Below, piece after piece: positions 1-12,668 of a DNA stretch of 64,000 nt; the stretch's first letter is position 1, and every line of letters begins with the position of its first letter. The notes beneath the pieces are model-generated. The model ran no database searches and had not been told where the DNA came from. It saw nothing but the letters and a program-made list of their open reading frames with translations. The translations under genes were made by a program, and so were the position numbers. The stretch comes from Lepas anatifera (taxonomy: Eukaryota; Arthropoda; Thecostraca; Lepadidae): contig JAOTON010001596.1 in the NCBI GenBank assembly GCA_034440635.1, positions 1,699,501 through 1,763,500 on the forward strand. Direction: 5' to 3'.

Positions 1-924
1 CTCCCCACCGAAAATCTCGAGCAAAACTATATTTTTTCCTCCTATCCTATCAAAAATTTTACAAGTTTACTGGTTTATACTAGATCCGAGAGACTAAAAC
101 AATTCAGCTCCCCCAGGAGATTGGTCTCCTTATTCACTCTCTTCACACTGGCCAGGTGGCGGGCAGGTTCAAAGTGGGATCTATTTTGACATCATACTTT
201 GGAATTATTCGTTCAATTTTGAAATATTGGTGTGTTCTCTTGGGCGGAGCTGCCGAATTCAATTTGGACAGATAAGAAAGGGTTCAGTATAAGTTTCTCT
301 TTTGGACTGTTTTTCAAAATCATACATATCAGCCCTCTCAATCGCTGACATATCATGATCTACTAAAGTTTTTTTCCAAGTTTGCACCCTATCCCAGAGG
401 AGACTGCAGTACGACATTTGCTTTATTCACAAAATTATTTCCGGTAGAGTGGACACCGCTCTCCTGCTAGGGAGTTTCACACTGCATGTGCCCCAGCGAA
501 GAACCAGGGAGGCACCTCACCATTTCTTGCACGTGCCGGTGCCTCGAGTTGAGACAGTGAAAATAGGCTTGTTTCGCCGGGCGTTACTTACTTTTAACGC
601 ACACATCAGTCGCTGCCCAGAGGCGGATCCTTTTAATTCGACACATGCCAGTTTTAAATCTGGTGTAGTGAAATACATGAATGCGCATCTTTTTTAACAT
701 CATCTATACGCTTTGGAATTTTTTGTTGAATGAAATATATCATTTGTTTTAAGTCATACTTTGACCGCTCACCATGATTCCATGTCCATGACTTCAGCTG
801 TAATTGGGCTGAATACCTGTTGCTGTTCCAACTGAATAAATAAAGATACCAAATTTAATTCCTGAAATCTCAAAAGGTCAACTAAAGACTTTTGTCAACC
901 AATATAGCCGGACGAGTTTTGGCC
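1..924. other. Non-coding, no recognised feature
   Basis: AT-rich sequence with only short open frames and no splice-bounded coding segment, terminal repeats or tandem structure that I can see. It ends at the target-site duplication of the first hAT-like element. Confidence 0.5.
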
Positions 925-932
925 TCTCCGAG
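925..932. repeat. Target-site duplication (left) of hAT-like copy 1
   Basis: TCTCCGAG, repeated exactly at 2693-2700 on the other side of the element. Confidence 0.88.
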
Positions 933-2692
933 CAGAGGTGCAGAAAGTATGCCGGCTGTCACAAACTCAATGCAACATATGCCTCCTCTGTCACACAGAG
1001 CTGGAAATCACAATTGTATAGTTGAATACTATTTTCAATATGCTGAATGTCGTCTACCAGTCTCTTTTTGCAACAGACAAGGTCCAAGCACCAAGCCATT
1101 ACAGCATGAAAGTAGTAAACTGTGTTTTCATTTTTAGATCATTTTTTGTTTTTGGAAGGAAATTTCCAATTATGGATCATTGTTTCCAGTATTGGGATCA
1201 TAACTATTTATTGGATAACCCTGACCACAGTTTCCCCAATGATATGCATTTCCCTTTTTGAAGAACTTTCCATTTTTGGAAAAGATTGTTTCCAATTATG
1301 GTACATTTCCCATGATTAAATGTAGCAATTATCATGAAAATAATTATTATTGGGAACATATCGATGAATGGGAGCGTACACGTACACACAATTGGGAACC
1401 CTGATCACAGCTTCCCCCTCACTAAACTTCTATCTCACATATCAACAAAAGGGACAAAAATGTCAATGTCAACATAGGATTTGGATCTACCTAAAATGTG
1501 TTGGCAAAGTGGACCTTAGGTAGCATTTTTATAGACAGATCAATTGCTTAAAATTTGTCTCTCATCCCCGATTATCACCTGCCTAGTCGTTCCTTCTGGC
1601 AGCAAAAACTCTGAGGCAACTACCCTGCATAGATGTAAAATTATGTCTATTGGCCTAATAGGTACAGAGGTATTGGAAGTCTGTAAACTATTGACATGAT
1701 AATTTGATCATGAAATCTCACCTGAATTACTGCTGTTGACAGTCTGTTGCTGGCGCCAACTCTCCCAACTACCTACAGCTCCAAATCTACCTAACCAATT
1801 TAGGGCACAAATAAGGTAAGGCACAAGCAAGCTAAGGAATGAAAACCAACTTTGATGTGTGAAAGTGCATCAGTCTTACAGTAGCCTACACCCATCTTAG
1901 ATTAGTCATGGACAGCACTATTTATTCTAGCTAGTTTTAGTCTGCACTTATCTCAGATATACCTAATAAATATGCCCTCAAAAGAAGTGGCTTCCCACCT
2001 GTTTAAATTTTTTGGCAGGCTCTACATCGCATAAACATTTCGAACTTATCTTGTCGCAGTTGTGCAGTCTAGGTAGAATTGCTGCCCAGCCATGCTTATT
2101 TTTTCACTCATTTAGTACTTTTCTTAGTAGCTTTTAGGCGTACTTAATACTAAATTCAAAGAAATAGGGGCCGCTAAATCGAAGAGACTCAAACTATAAA
2201 GATGATTTAACCTGACATATTGGACAGAGAAATACTTGATAAAGTATCTGCGTTATCTTTAATGCCTTAAATATGCCCACAATCGAGCATTTCTTGAAAA
2301 AATTGACTCACATGTCGGGTATCTAGGCGGCAACTTTCTGGCAACTACAAAAAATCGGCACCATTGGGCCATGGAACTATTCCATGATTCGGCTGCATGT
2401 TAAAATCTGGCAACTGTGACAGCGGTTTCCGGGTTTTCTGCAGCGAGGTCCCTCGTTTTAGTAGAAACTGAACACAGTACCAATATTGTATCTCTGATGG
2501 TACGCTGTGCAATTCAAGAACATAATTCTAAATTAAAATATTCGATACACGCTTGATTCTGTATTTCGAAAATATGTGGTTTGATTTTGAACCATATAGT
2601 CAGGATCGCTATTTTGTCACACTCATGCACCTCGATTTTCGTAAATGTGTCACAAACTCCGGTAGCCGAGTTGGCAAGTTTCTGCACCTCTG
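933..2692. mobile_element. Non-autonomous hAT-like DNA transposon, copy 1
   Basis: The element starts CAGAGGTGCAGAAAG and ends with the inverted form CTTTCTGCACCTCTG-like (TTTCTGCACCTCTG). It is flanked by a perfect 8-bp direct repeat TCTCCGAG at 925-932 and 2693-2700. An 8-bp duplication with CAGAG-type ends is the hallmark of the hAT superfamily (established knowledge). No open frame long enough for a transposase is present, so the copy is non-autonomous. A second copy lies at 19377-21375, and the interiors align over most of their length. Orientation cannot be assigned without a coding sequence. Confidence 0.88.
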
Positions 2693-2700
2693 TCTCCGAG
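2693..2700. repeat. Target-site duplication (right) of hAT-like copy 1
   Basis: TCTCCGAG, an exact match to the left flank at 925-932. Confidence 0.88.
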
Positions 2701-4259
2701 TACGCAGCCAACTGCAGTAGGAGCAATGCGCTTGGACGTTTCCGCGTACACTGATGGATGTCAAAGTAAATATTTGTATGTCACTGAACTTGGCTGACCT
2801 CGAAAAGTCAACGGTCAATTGACCATCCGAGGATCCTCCGCATGCTCGGGAACTGATGCTATCTGGGTTATATTAACAAACATCTGGCTTATATTCCACC
2901 GGTGAAAGTTATTTAAGGCCAGTGACCTTGCTTACCTTTTGTGGTTTTAGACCTTGGGTGACCTGAACTGTCATAGGTGTAACAGCTTGGTGGCTAAATA
3001 TCAATCATTTACATGATTTTACCGATTGGATGGAGGCAAGGTCGTTTAGAGCTTTATGTGAACCAAGTTCAAGATCATGACAGTTCATGACCTCCCTACA
3101 CAAGGTCATGCTCCACGAGACCTTCCGATGCCAGCTAAGGTCAGGAACCTAAAATGACCTAATCTGACATCCAATGGTATTCGCAGGAGCGTCCTAGCGC
3201 ATTAGAAGTTACACCTCGTTAGACCTAGAAATGCTGAGACATTAGAAAATCATCAAGGTAAATGCTAAACACTTCGTTCAACGCATCAGGCCCAAAAGCA
3301 TGCCATTTATGCATGATGCAATCGGGCAAATTAACATGAGGTCGATGAGGTTACTTTAGGTCATCTGGTGTTACTAGCCCATGCCGTATGCTTAAGAGGT
3401 CAAGTGTCATCAACACCAGCGCATCAGAGCCTGAAACCTAAGTTAGAACCCAATCCATGTCAAATGTGTGTTCTTAGATCAAGTGCAGTGAGGAAGGTGG
3501 ATACAATATGGCGCAAACTTTTGGAATTTGACTCATATCTTCATGATGAGAGATTACCCAGACCTTTAATTTGGTCAAGATTTGTGAACTTGCGCTTGTC
3601 TTACATATCCCGGGCGTTATTGCGCCTAACCGAGCTGATTTTCTACAATTCCGAAAAATACGCAGGGATCGAATCGACCCCTGCCCCCGTCGGGCGAGGG
3701 TCAAAATCTAGCCACTACAAATATACGTTATGGCAAGGTCCTAATTAAACGCATTATCAAATAAGTCGGAATTTGTCTGATGCAGAAGAACTTTCACCCC
3801 CTCCTCTTGGTGTTTTGCAGAGGAAAACTCTTGCAGATGGTGCTGGTTCGTTTTCGAGGTTTAGCAAAGAGAGGCAGAGTCCAAGGTGATCGAGAAGGTA
3901 CATACATTAACGGGGAATTTACCCATAAAAACTGATGAGATAGTTGTGTTATATAATGGATCTTTTAATCAGAAAAAGTCGTGCTATAATCTACGAGAAG
4001 AAATATAAGGAACACTGAATTTTTCAAGAAGTGGTCGGTAAATTAAGTAGGGACACAATCTATAGTGCCGTGAATAGAAGCGTTATTTGTGTCCGGTTCG
4101 ATCAGCTGGCTATGGGTGGGAATTGGTAGCACTGGATCAGATAACGCTATTTTATTCGAGAAAAAATCACATGTTGGCATATTTTACCATGAAAAGAAAT
4201 TTTTGCTTTCTTTTTTGCTTGTCTGAATCGTCATATTTAAGAGGCCCAGTGCTCTGTTT
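2701..4259. repeat. Non-coding; AGGTCA/TGACCT-rich stretch at about 2930-3370
   Basis: No gene is supported. Between about 2930 and 3370 the hexamer AGGTCA or its complement, with near variants, recurs every few dozen bases. The same composition is seen in the interiors of the TTAA elements at 10954-11966, 23342-25421 and 35999-38067, so this is probably an eroded relative of that family. The rest, including a 126-codon open frame at 3368-3748, shows no coding features. Confidence 0.45.
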
Positions 4260-4520
4260 GCCTGACTGACAACGTTCGATATGTTGGTCGAAAACGTAAG
4301 TTCGGTATCCAATAGTGTCTGGATTCCGAATTTGGTCCACAGATTCAAGAGACACCGTTTTAATATGATACTGTAGTTTGAAGGAAGCGCGGCTGAGAGT
4401 CATCGTGAACAATTTGCACTTGATGGGATTTAAAGTGAGACCCTGCTTAATCAACTACCTTTGCGGACAATCAAGGCCGTGCTGGAGCAATAACTCTTTG
4501 ATGGGATCGTGATGTTGCGG
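4260..4520 (-). pseudogene. Non-LTR retrotransposon reverse-transcriptase remnant
   Basis: The minus-strand translation contains LTLNPIKCKLFTMTLSR followed by LESVDQIRNPDT and FDQHIE. This order matches the segment after the catalytic core of Jockey/CR1-type reverse transcriptases: an LxxNPxKC motif, then a VD-x-I-R-DLG-like block, then FDxHI. It is a short piece with no start and no flanking polymerase motifs, so it is a dead fragment. The clade assignment is tentative; the family call rests on the motif order. Confidence 0.6.
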
Positions 4521-5842
4521 TAATTTTCGTCATCGTTCGTGTTCATCAGACAGAATGACTCGGTTTAGTGTGGAAGTTAGCTTATGAGGAGGAAAAAGGA
4601 GATACCAAAGAACCCTCCACCGCAGCTAAAAAGATGTCTCTTCACACTCCCTAGTTTTCGTTCTCTGAAGACCTTTGGTAAAGTCAGACGGAATGATGGG
4701 AAATGTCCCATATATCGAAAGTCTAGAACTGAGACTGCAGCCTAGGTTTTCAGCAATCAAAAACAAGTGAAAGCTGTCAGCAGAAATATCGGAAAAGATG
4801 GCCATCAAACCCCTATTTTCCATGTTCTGGAGCCGCCTTTGATAAACTAAAATGATAGAAAATGTATAATTTGACGTGAATAATATGTAAAGTTGAGGTA
4901 TTCGGCCCAAAAGTCATAAAACGCTTACATTGTGGCAAGAATAGCTTGACTTGGTTTGCACAACGTACTTCTAGACCTGCAAGATCCTGTGAATTTTTCC
5001 TATTTTAATTTTTTCGAGATGGGAGAGGGTTTTGTATTAAGAAACACTCAGAATCTAGGTATGGAGCCTTTCGTTACGGTCTCAGAAACACATTTGGAGA
5101 AGTATTTTTATTTATTTCACAAAAAGCGTATTTAGGGATCATGGTAATCACAAGGGAGAATGAAATAGGAAGGTACGGGTACGGGGCCCTAGTCTGAATG
5201 CCTTCCGGGAGAAACATGTACAGCACATAGGGGCGTGTATTCTTCGAAAATGATTGGCGGTGCCAAAATTCCAAATAGTAGCAATATCCACTCTATTAGA
5301 ATGTGATAGCATAATTTATAAAATGTATTAGCCTTCTCATATGTCTGTTGAAGAGCTTAAAACAATTTGAACTCCTTGAAATGAAAAACAAGAAACTCTA
5401 AAGCATATTGTAACACTGCTTAAATATTTCAACGGAGGTTGCCAGGCACCCCCACAGAGATATAAATTCATAACCCTGCCAGCACAGGCTGAGGTTGGAC
5501 GGAATGGTATCAGTACTAAAATTACCACTTAAGCATCCATACTTTTCCGAGCCATGCTAAGCTCTGCCTCCAATGTGCGTGCATGGCTAGTATTCTCTTC
5601 AAATCCGATCTGAACAAAACGGCTCTTGTTGTGCCACGGCTAATGCTCTTGATGGGAACATTCGGTATCAATATTAAAATCTGAAAAATGCGAAGTATGG
5701 AGCCGAAATGGATGAAACAAGAGCGACGAGAGCAGACGAAGGTGGACCGACTGGTCCCGTCAGTCTGAGGTGGTAGTCACGCATACCGAGCCAACGACGT
5801 GGACGACGACAGCGACCACTACGTGACTGTGATAGTAATTCT
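4521..5842. other. Non-coding, no recognised feature
   Basis: Only short open frames without coding signatures. No terminal repeats or tandem arrays were noticed. Confidence 0.45.
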
Positions 5843-5870
5843 AGAGAGAGAGAGAGAGAGGGAGAGAGAG
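5843..5870. repeat. (GA)n microsatellite
   Basis: About 14 alternating GA dinucleotides with one GG interruption. Confidence 0.9.
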
Positions 5871-6987
5871 GAATCCAACGCAGGTCCACCAGCTTAACAC
5901 GATCGCCATTACTGTCCACAAAAAGCAAACATTGAAAACTCTCTTAGTATTTTTACTCACCGAAAATCACAATTATCAATCAGGGAAATTGAGGAAATGC
6001 CGAATGTTTTGAGTTTGGGCACCTTTATTAGGTAAATGAAATACTTCACATAAAGCTAGCTGATACCATTAGAAAGTCCGACCAATTCCCATTTCAGGGC
6101 ACATTGAGCGAATGCCCCACCTTACAGGGATGTGGATTTCAAAAAATCATTGGGGTGCCCAAATTTGAAAAGAGTAAATGGCCACCACATAAAAAGTTCA
6201 ACTAACCAACTAACCCTACCTAACCATCCGTTCATATTTGCTAACCAACTAACCCTAACTTAAGGACTACTAACTATACTAACCACATCTAAGACTAACA
6301 ACTAACCAACTCACACCCCTCCCTAACACTCTATCTGTTCTATTACCCTTCTCTCTTCCTCTATGCGGCGGCTACCCAGCCAGAGAGGGTGCTGTAACCT
6401 CACCTCCTGGTTGCAGGATAAAGACCCGCGGCATCACGTCATGGTGCTTGCGGGTATTTCTAACAACCCAAAATTATTCTTTTTCAATGGAGGAACTCGA
6501 GTAACGTAAGCAAACGGTTATTCGATAACAAGAAACAAAATTCAAAAAACTAATCTTTACGCTGGCAAGCCTCTTCACGTACCCTTTTAAATCCCACCTG
6601 TGCCCCAGGCTCGGCATCTCTACCGTACCAATCCCCTTCCCTCGCAAGTGTTGCTACACTTCGCGACCCATTCTTGAAATAAGATTCGTCCCTTTGTTCT
6701 GCGACATTAAAGTAAACACCCCTCCCGGAAAATTCTCCCCCACACTTTAGAGGCGGGCAAAGGTGCTTTGCACAGAACGCCTTATAAAAAGCCCTTAACT
6801 AACTAACTAACCACATAAAATAATAAAGTATGTTGTATTTTTGTTTTAGCCATTTCACAGTCCTTTTGAATTCTGGAAATGCTTGACAATAAAATTTAAA
6901 GGATTTTTCAACACTAAATGAATATTTCATGACAGGTGCCCGGGCTCCAAAGGGATATAAATTCTCACCCTTACATGGTACCGTTCA
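5871..6987. repeat. Non-coding with scattered CTAAC/CTAA repeats
   Basis: From about 6195 to 6310, and again at about 6798-6815, the sequence is dense in ACTAACCAACTAACC-like words, a degenerate 4- to 8-bp simple repeat. It is too irregular to be telomeric. No gene is seen in the rest. Confidence 0.5.
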
Positions 6988-7830
6988 TTAACCCGGCGCC
7001 GCCTGTGCTCTTTTCATACACACCCCCGCCTGAGGTGTGATGGGACCCCTACGATCTCGGGAACCGGAGGTGATACGGACAAATTAAAACGGCGCTGGAA
7101 GCACCTTACCCTCTTCCACTCTAGATCCGAGTTTGAAACGTATCCGTTGACCAGTGGCGTTACATTGGGCCAAAATTGGGTCAAATTTAGACTCATTTAG
7201 AACATTTCTTACACCTCGGGAACAAGAGACCTAGAATAAAAAGGTCATCAGTGAGTTCGTATTGACCTAAGGAGTCAAATGCTATGCAGCGTGACCTTGT
7301 AAGGTCACGTTATAAGCTTGAACTTAGGTCAAGGTTAAATAATAACCTCATTCAAGGTCATGTTACATACTCTTTGAATCCTTGGGTTATGCTCATTACT
7401 ATGATACCAAATTTAGGATTGTATCTTGTTTGGTTCAAAAGTCATAGGCACAAACAACTTCACAAACCGTGACCTTTTGTGACCTCTGGCGATCGTGGTA
7501 TCGACCTGACCTCAAAATGGATGGCAGAATGCATATTTTTCAAGAGTTCTCGAACGGTGATTAGAAACTTTATCTAACTTTTGTAGAAACTGAGTTACAC
7601 CCTGGTTTTGTCAGCCTCATTTTCGAAAAACAAAATTTCCTTACACAGGCCTAGCAATGCCGTCACAACTCGTTGACCTGACCTACCTGATGTCAATTTG
7701 TTATCATAAGTTTCCTAATTGGTATCCCTAGAGGACTGCAAAGCGACGCGGGTCTCATCTGAATCGGCTCAGAATCTTAACTGAAAAACCGAGGGAGCGC
7801 GGAGGGGTCAGATCGGACCCCCTAGGCAGT
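6988..7830. mobile_element. Probable eroded TTAA-family element
   Basis: The left edge reads TTAACCCGGCGCCGCC, close to the TTAACCCGCGCCCC end of the intact element at 10954. The interior is rich in AGGTCA/TGACCT. The right side near 7775-7830 carries an AAAAACCGAGGG word and a GGACCCCC block like the subterminal region of the intact copies. A clean right-hand TTAA was not located, so the end coordinate is approximate. Confidence 0.4.
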
Positions 7831-9958
7831 GATATGGCCATCACTATTCGAGACCGTGCAGCTATCGCTTCCACTGACATGTGCCGTAATAACAATATTT
7901 TACAATTCAACTTTAAACAGTTCGAACATATTTAAGAACAGAGCCGTTCAAAACTTACTGCCACTCGAGATAATTTATCTAACATTGTTTGATGTTCATA
8001 CGTGTCTTCTCCCATCCTCGTACCAAAATTTCCGTGTGCTTTATTGTTTCGGTCAATGTGAAATTTCTGGACCAAAAATAGAAATATATAAAAAATATTT
8101 ATTTTGTTAAGATTCGCCATTTGCAACACTTGACATGACTTGTGAGGTCACTCACTGCCCCAGTTCCGACAACTTAGGTACAATTCGAAAGCTGAGTGAT
8201 GAACGTCTAATTCTAATGGAAAAAACAATAAAAACAATTGCCATTAATAAGCAATAACCAAGTAGGAATACGACGTCATCCGGGAGATAAACAGCGGAGA
8301 ATTGTAGCATACAAACTATTTTTTGTGCCTAAAAATAGAAAGTCCGACAATCATGGTTAGACGGCAGTGCACAGTGACTTCTGGCTGCCTGTAGGCCGGG
8401 TGGCGGCGGCTTCGAAAGAATGTGATAGCGAAGTGGCCCATGCTAAAGGAACACAGTGATGTTAATGCCATTAAAATATACATTCCTACTCTGCCTCGTG
8501 CATCTTGTGATTTGTCTTGGACCCTCCGTGTTTGAACGGTCAGAGCTACTTATCCTTCCGCCTCAAATAGCCATTTTATCAGTTTAAACTTCTCGTGTTG
8601 CACACAGATGAAAAGTCTGCTAGTCGTGTATATCACATGTTCCGTGTGTGTTGTATTGCCAATAAGTGTTTATCAATGACAAAAGGAAAAACTGCAACAT
8701 TTACCCTGATGCCGAAAAGTACTAAGAATTCTAAATCGGTACCTGCAATTTTACCCGCCAAGCGCATTCACATACCAAACCCATTTAATGAACTCATACT
8801 CATGTTTTCAGTGATATCGACACCGCACACGGCACACACGCCTGACCCATACATCCACCCATTTGCAGTGTGCACACAATGTCTCCTACATCTGTCCTCC
8901 TCCCTCAGACCAACAGCAGGCAGAACGACCACCATTCTCAACACCACACGCATAGGTTTTGTAATCCGCCACGCGACCCCTTCCCACCGATGCTTGAACT
9001 CGGCGCCAGCGGCGCCCAGCGGCGTGACCTTTCTAACCTCTGCGCCCCGCGGGCAATTGGCATCCAGCGGAGGGCGGCTGCTGATTGGTGGAGGCGCGTT
9101 CACTTGTATAGCGAGAAATCCAGCGGAAATTTATCAATGAGAATGATAGAGCTTAACCCATAAGCCATGAGATATATTAACACGATCTTTTTCAAACATT
9201 ACTAGCCATATTTTGCCCTATATTGGCTTGATTATCTGCGCCAACGTCCGATACTCTTTGGTACAGGCGAGACAGCGGCAGAGTCAGCACTGGCTAGCCG
9301 GCGGCCGAGTTCGCTGAAGTCAGGAGAGTTGCGAGATGGGTTTCTGCTGGGCGAAAAAGAGTGGGGCCCGGCCCGATGGTAACCAACAGAAGGCGAGAAG
9401 AGCTAAACCTTGACCGTCGGAGGAGTGATTGCGAGTGTGAAGTAATGAGAGTGCTGCCATTGGCGGATGCATGGGGCTATTCCGGCCATGCCCCCCCAAG
9501 CGCTGGAAAGGGGCCAAACTATCTTTTCGCCCCCCTCCCTCCAAAGGCCGGATACATTTTTGAAAACAAGGTGCTTACACTAGGTTCTGTCGAGCAATTA
9601 AATCTTCGCTCCCACCCCCCCCCATGGTGAAGAGGCACTCATTCTAATTTGGGACTCAAAACATTTCCGACGCTCTAACGCGTTTCACCTTTCATACGTC
9701 ATACCACGACAATTAGAAATTCTACGGTGAAACCCAAAAGTTACAGGCAATGGATTTTTTCTCTAATGAGGGCACTCTTAATCGATCCACCATAATAACG
9801 TGGATTTTCGAAAACCATTGGGGGCGCCCAAATCTGTAAACTGTCAACTACGACAGCGTTAAGAGAACAATTGTATTACAAACACTGTACAATACACTCC
9901 CTTAAATACATGAAACTATGCTGCACTGTCTAGTATGAAAATAAGAGGTACTCCACAT
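7831..9958. other. Non-coding, no recognised gene
   Basis: Contains overlapping open frames on both strands around 8595-9163. None shows a recognisable domain, good splice borders or consistent frame, and they overlap in three frames, as expected for a GC-rich stretch by chance. A poly-C run lies near 9608-9622. About 60 bp near 9800-9830 resembles 6130-6165, indicating another dispersed repeat. Confidence 0.45.
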
Positions 9959-9967
9959 CCAGAGATA

Positions 9968-10120
9968 ATAATAATAATGTTTGGGGCTTATCGACGCACC
10001 AACTACCAGGGTCATATGGCGTCGCCAACTCGTTCTCTGTTGGAAGGGTGTCTCGGGAGCCAGTTTGCTCTTTGTTCAGGGAAGCCGCCGGGCCTTGAAC
10101 CTGGGTCGGCTGAATGACAC
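9968..10120 (-). mobile_element. tRNA-related SINE-like unit, 5'-truncated copy 1
   Basis: Read on the minus strand, the unit has a degenerate B-box-like word (CCCAGGTTCAAGGCCC) and ends in a TTATTATTATTAT-type tail. It is flanked by a 9-bp direct repeat CCAGAGATA at 9959-9967 and 10121-10129. The body matches the longer copy at 24024-24211, but the A-box half is missing, as expected for a 5'-truncated retroposed copy. Such units are mobilised in trans by a LINE machinery (established knowledge). Confidence 0.75.
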
Positions 10121-10492
10121 CCAGAGATACAAACTTATACCCCAGCGCTGTAGGTAGTTTTCAAAGTTTCTTTTGGCCACGCACTGAGCATATACCTAGG
10201 AAACATACTCCTAAAGCGTAAAATATTTTGTAAAAAATATAGGATAAGTGACAGTGGAGGAGGAATGAAATATTCACCAGTCAGTTATAGCTTCCACCTA
10301 GCGGGATGACTCATCTAGAGGTATGGGCGCCAATAGCCAAATAGCAAGTGACGTCACAAACGCGTCATTTGCCTGTTTTTTGCATAGATTTGGCAGCACA
10401 TTTTGAACAATGAAGCTGTGTATGAATGTCACCCCCCTGGTTCAGCTCATCAGCGACATGGCCTTTTAAGTCGCATAGCAGCCTTGCCAAGG

Positions 10493-10957
10493 TTAAAGGG
10501 AATGTGGCACCTTCATAACGTGATTTTAACTGAGATAGCCAAGTTGTAAAGTAAGTCGGAAAACCCAGTACGCAATATATCATTTGTCTTGGAACTCGAG
10601 ATTTCCGTTGAAAAAAGCTAAAACCTACCTGCAATGTACCCCTCATGTACCCTTAGCAGCAGGCCACAGTTTTCATGGCTGTTGGTGTGACAACATATGC
10701 TGACGTCACGATGAGCATCAGCCAATCGAAGCCCTTGAAGCCTTTCGAGGATGGTAGTGGTTGCCAGATCATGACATCATCCACAGGCAGATATTTATTT
10801 CTTTTCCTAGAGTGGTATATTACAAAATCAAAACATTGAGTTTATTGTACATTTTTTCAGAGAAATCATGAGCGGTTTCATTATTTTTTTGCTAAAAGTA
10901 CCCACATCTAATTACACTAAATTCCAGGATCCGGCCAAGGTGCCACATTCCCTTTAA
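10493..10957. mobile_element. TTAA-flanked TIR element, family GTGGCACCTT, copy 1
   Basis: It begins TTAAAGGGAATGTGGCACCT and ends with the inverted AAGGTGCCACATTCCCTTTAA-type sequence, giving terminal inverted repeats of about 20 bp with TTAA at both ends. There is no coding capacity. A close copy is at 18352-18808, and diverged relatives lie in introns at about 50128-50745 and 53164-53787. TTAA targets suggest piggyBac-type mobilisation (inference from the target motif). Its right-hand TTAA is also the left-hand TTAA of the next element. Confidence 0.8.
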
Positions 10958-11966
10958 CCCGCGCCCCACCGGGGTCCGGCGCCACCTTCGCCTCACCGGG
11001 GGCCATCGATGGCCCCTCTAACTCCGAAAATATGGGCGTTAGCGCAAATCTGCAAAGTGCAATAGAAAGCTTGCGTGAATTCAGTAAGAAATTACTTCGC
11101 ATGTTTTAGTGCTCAGGTCAATGGTTTGACCTCCAGAGGTCAAATTAGGTCAAGATCGGCTATTTTCACTCAAATATGCAATGATTAAGCAAACTGGGCA
11201 TAACTCTTATGTCATTAGAGCTATTGAGGCCTGGTAAAGTAAATTTGATAGGAAATTGCCAGTACTTTTTCCGCTATGTGGAACGTAAAGACCTCCCGCC
11301 AGTGGTTTGACCGCCAGAGGTCACCTCGTGACCTAATATGACCTGAGGTCACGAAAGGTCAAAAAGTGACCTTGCCGTATATCAAATGAAAGCCAGTGAC
11401 AAGACAAACACGATGGTGTTTGTTTCACCGCTCTAGCTCAATTAGGTCAAAAGTGATTGTCAAAATACTGTTTTTGACCTCCGGTGACCTTGGATGACCT
11501 TGGAAAGTCAAAGGGCAAATATGACCCCTGGGATCCGTGAAAGGGTGTCCAAAACGTTGTTCTGAGCAGTCTGAGTATTTGCAATCATTTTTGTGGCTTT
11601 TATATCATGAAATAGCTTTTCCCATGCTTTTCCAATGGGAGAGGTCGCCTCGTGACCTGACCTCAGGGCACGAAATCGAAAAATCCCGGATATACACCTT
11701 GTAGACCCTGGAGGGGTCATGAAGTGTAGGAAGTTTCAAATCGATCGACTTCGAAATGTAGCTCTTACAGAGCTCTAAAGGTGAAATGAGGTGACCTTGG
11801 TTGACCTCGTCTGGTGACCTGACCTTGGGTGACCCGGGGTAAAAAATTTCAGGATGATGGGAAAATGTTGCAGTGAGAGGTAGAGCCCTCAACCGCGGTG
11901 CTGCGCCTCGTCGTTTTTCTGCTATCCCGAAAAACCTTGGGGGCCATCATGGCCCCCGTGGGTTAA
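10954..11966 (-). mobile_element. TTAA-flanked element, family TTAACCC (piggyBac-like MITE), copy 1
   Basis: It is bounded by TTAA at 10954-10957 and 11963-11966, with GC-rich ends (TTAACCCGCGCCCCACC on the left, CCCCCGTGGGTTAA on the right). Each end carries a GGCCATCGATGGCC-like or GGCCATCATGGCC palindrome. The interior is packed with AGGTCA/TGACCT hexamers, and no transposase is encoded. Relative to the copies at 23.3 and 36-38 kb it is in inverse orientation. Its internal TTAA at 11185-11188 is empty, which gives the reference state for the copies that carry insertions there. Confidence 0.82.
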
Positions 11967-12668
11967 GTTACATATAACTTAAGTCTTAAGACCATGATTG
12001 CCACTATGACATCAAATTAACTGCTGCATATTGGTGTTAAAAAGTTATTTATCGACCTGAACTCGTTATAAATGACGTCTCAGCGGTTGTCCTTTCCAAG
12101 AGCATTCTTATGATGTTTTAAAGTCGATCTAGCTCCTCTAGGAGCCGAGTTACACCCTGATTTTGCCTGCCTAATTTCAGAAGAGGGAAGCCACCTTACG
12201 TGAGTCCACAAATTGCATCGTAGCCCGGTGACCTAACCTGACCTGTGATTTATTATTTATCATAATCCGTGAGACTGATTGCCATACAGAGTAATGAGAC
12301 CCATGAATACAGAGTAATGAGACTCATTCAAACTGGCTCCGAATTATTTGCAAAAAACTGGGGTGGAGAGAGGGGTCCGTTCAGATTCCCACACATTGAA
12401 GGTTTAAGACGGCAAGGCCAAGGTAGCGAAAAGTAAAACATATGGCCGACATATTTCCCTCTTATATTTAGCTTAGCTTATCAAGAAATGACCAAAGGAA
12501 CTTTGGTAAGGTTCAATCGAGTTTAACTAGCCGTATACTTCAGGGTTAGAGGGCGGGCATCGGTGCATGCTCCCTCCGTAAGGCGATGTTGGCGCTGGGT
12601 CCCTGGCGGGGCTCGGGTTAAGCTAGAATCACTACCACAGCAAAAACAGGAGTTTTTCTTTTAATCAC
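11967..12668. repeat. Eroded TTAA-family sequence; no gene
   Basis: The stretch ending near 12625 (GGCGGGGCTCGGGTTAA, preceded by a GTTAGAGGGCGGGCATCGGTGCATGC block) aligns with the right end of the intact TTAACCC elements (TTAGAGGGGGCCATCGATGGC, then GGTGGGGCGCGGGTTAA). AGGTCA-type hexamers recur at 12050-12250. This is probably an older member of the family into which, or beside which, the 10954-11966 copy inserted. No coding sequence is seen. Confidence 0.45.

Noticed and set aside
6195..6310. CTAACC-type words resembling a telomeric repeat
   Set aside because: Period and sequence are irregular and mixed with ACTAACCAA; simple-sequence drift is more likely.
8595..9163. Open frames of 181, 111 and 97 codons overlapping on both strands
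   Set aside because: No domain, no splice or start context, frames overlap mutually and the composition follows local GC content; treated as chance.
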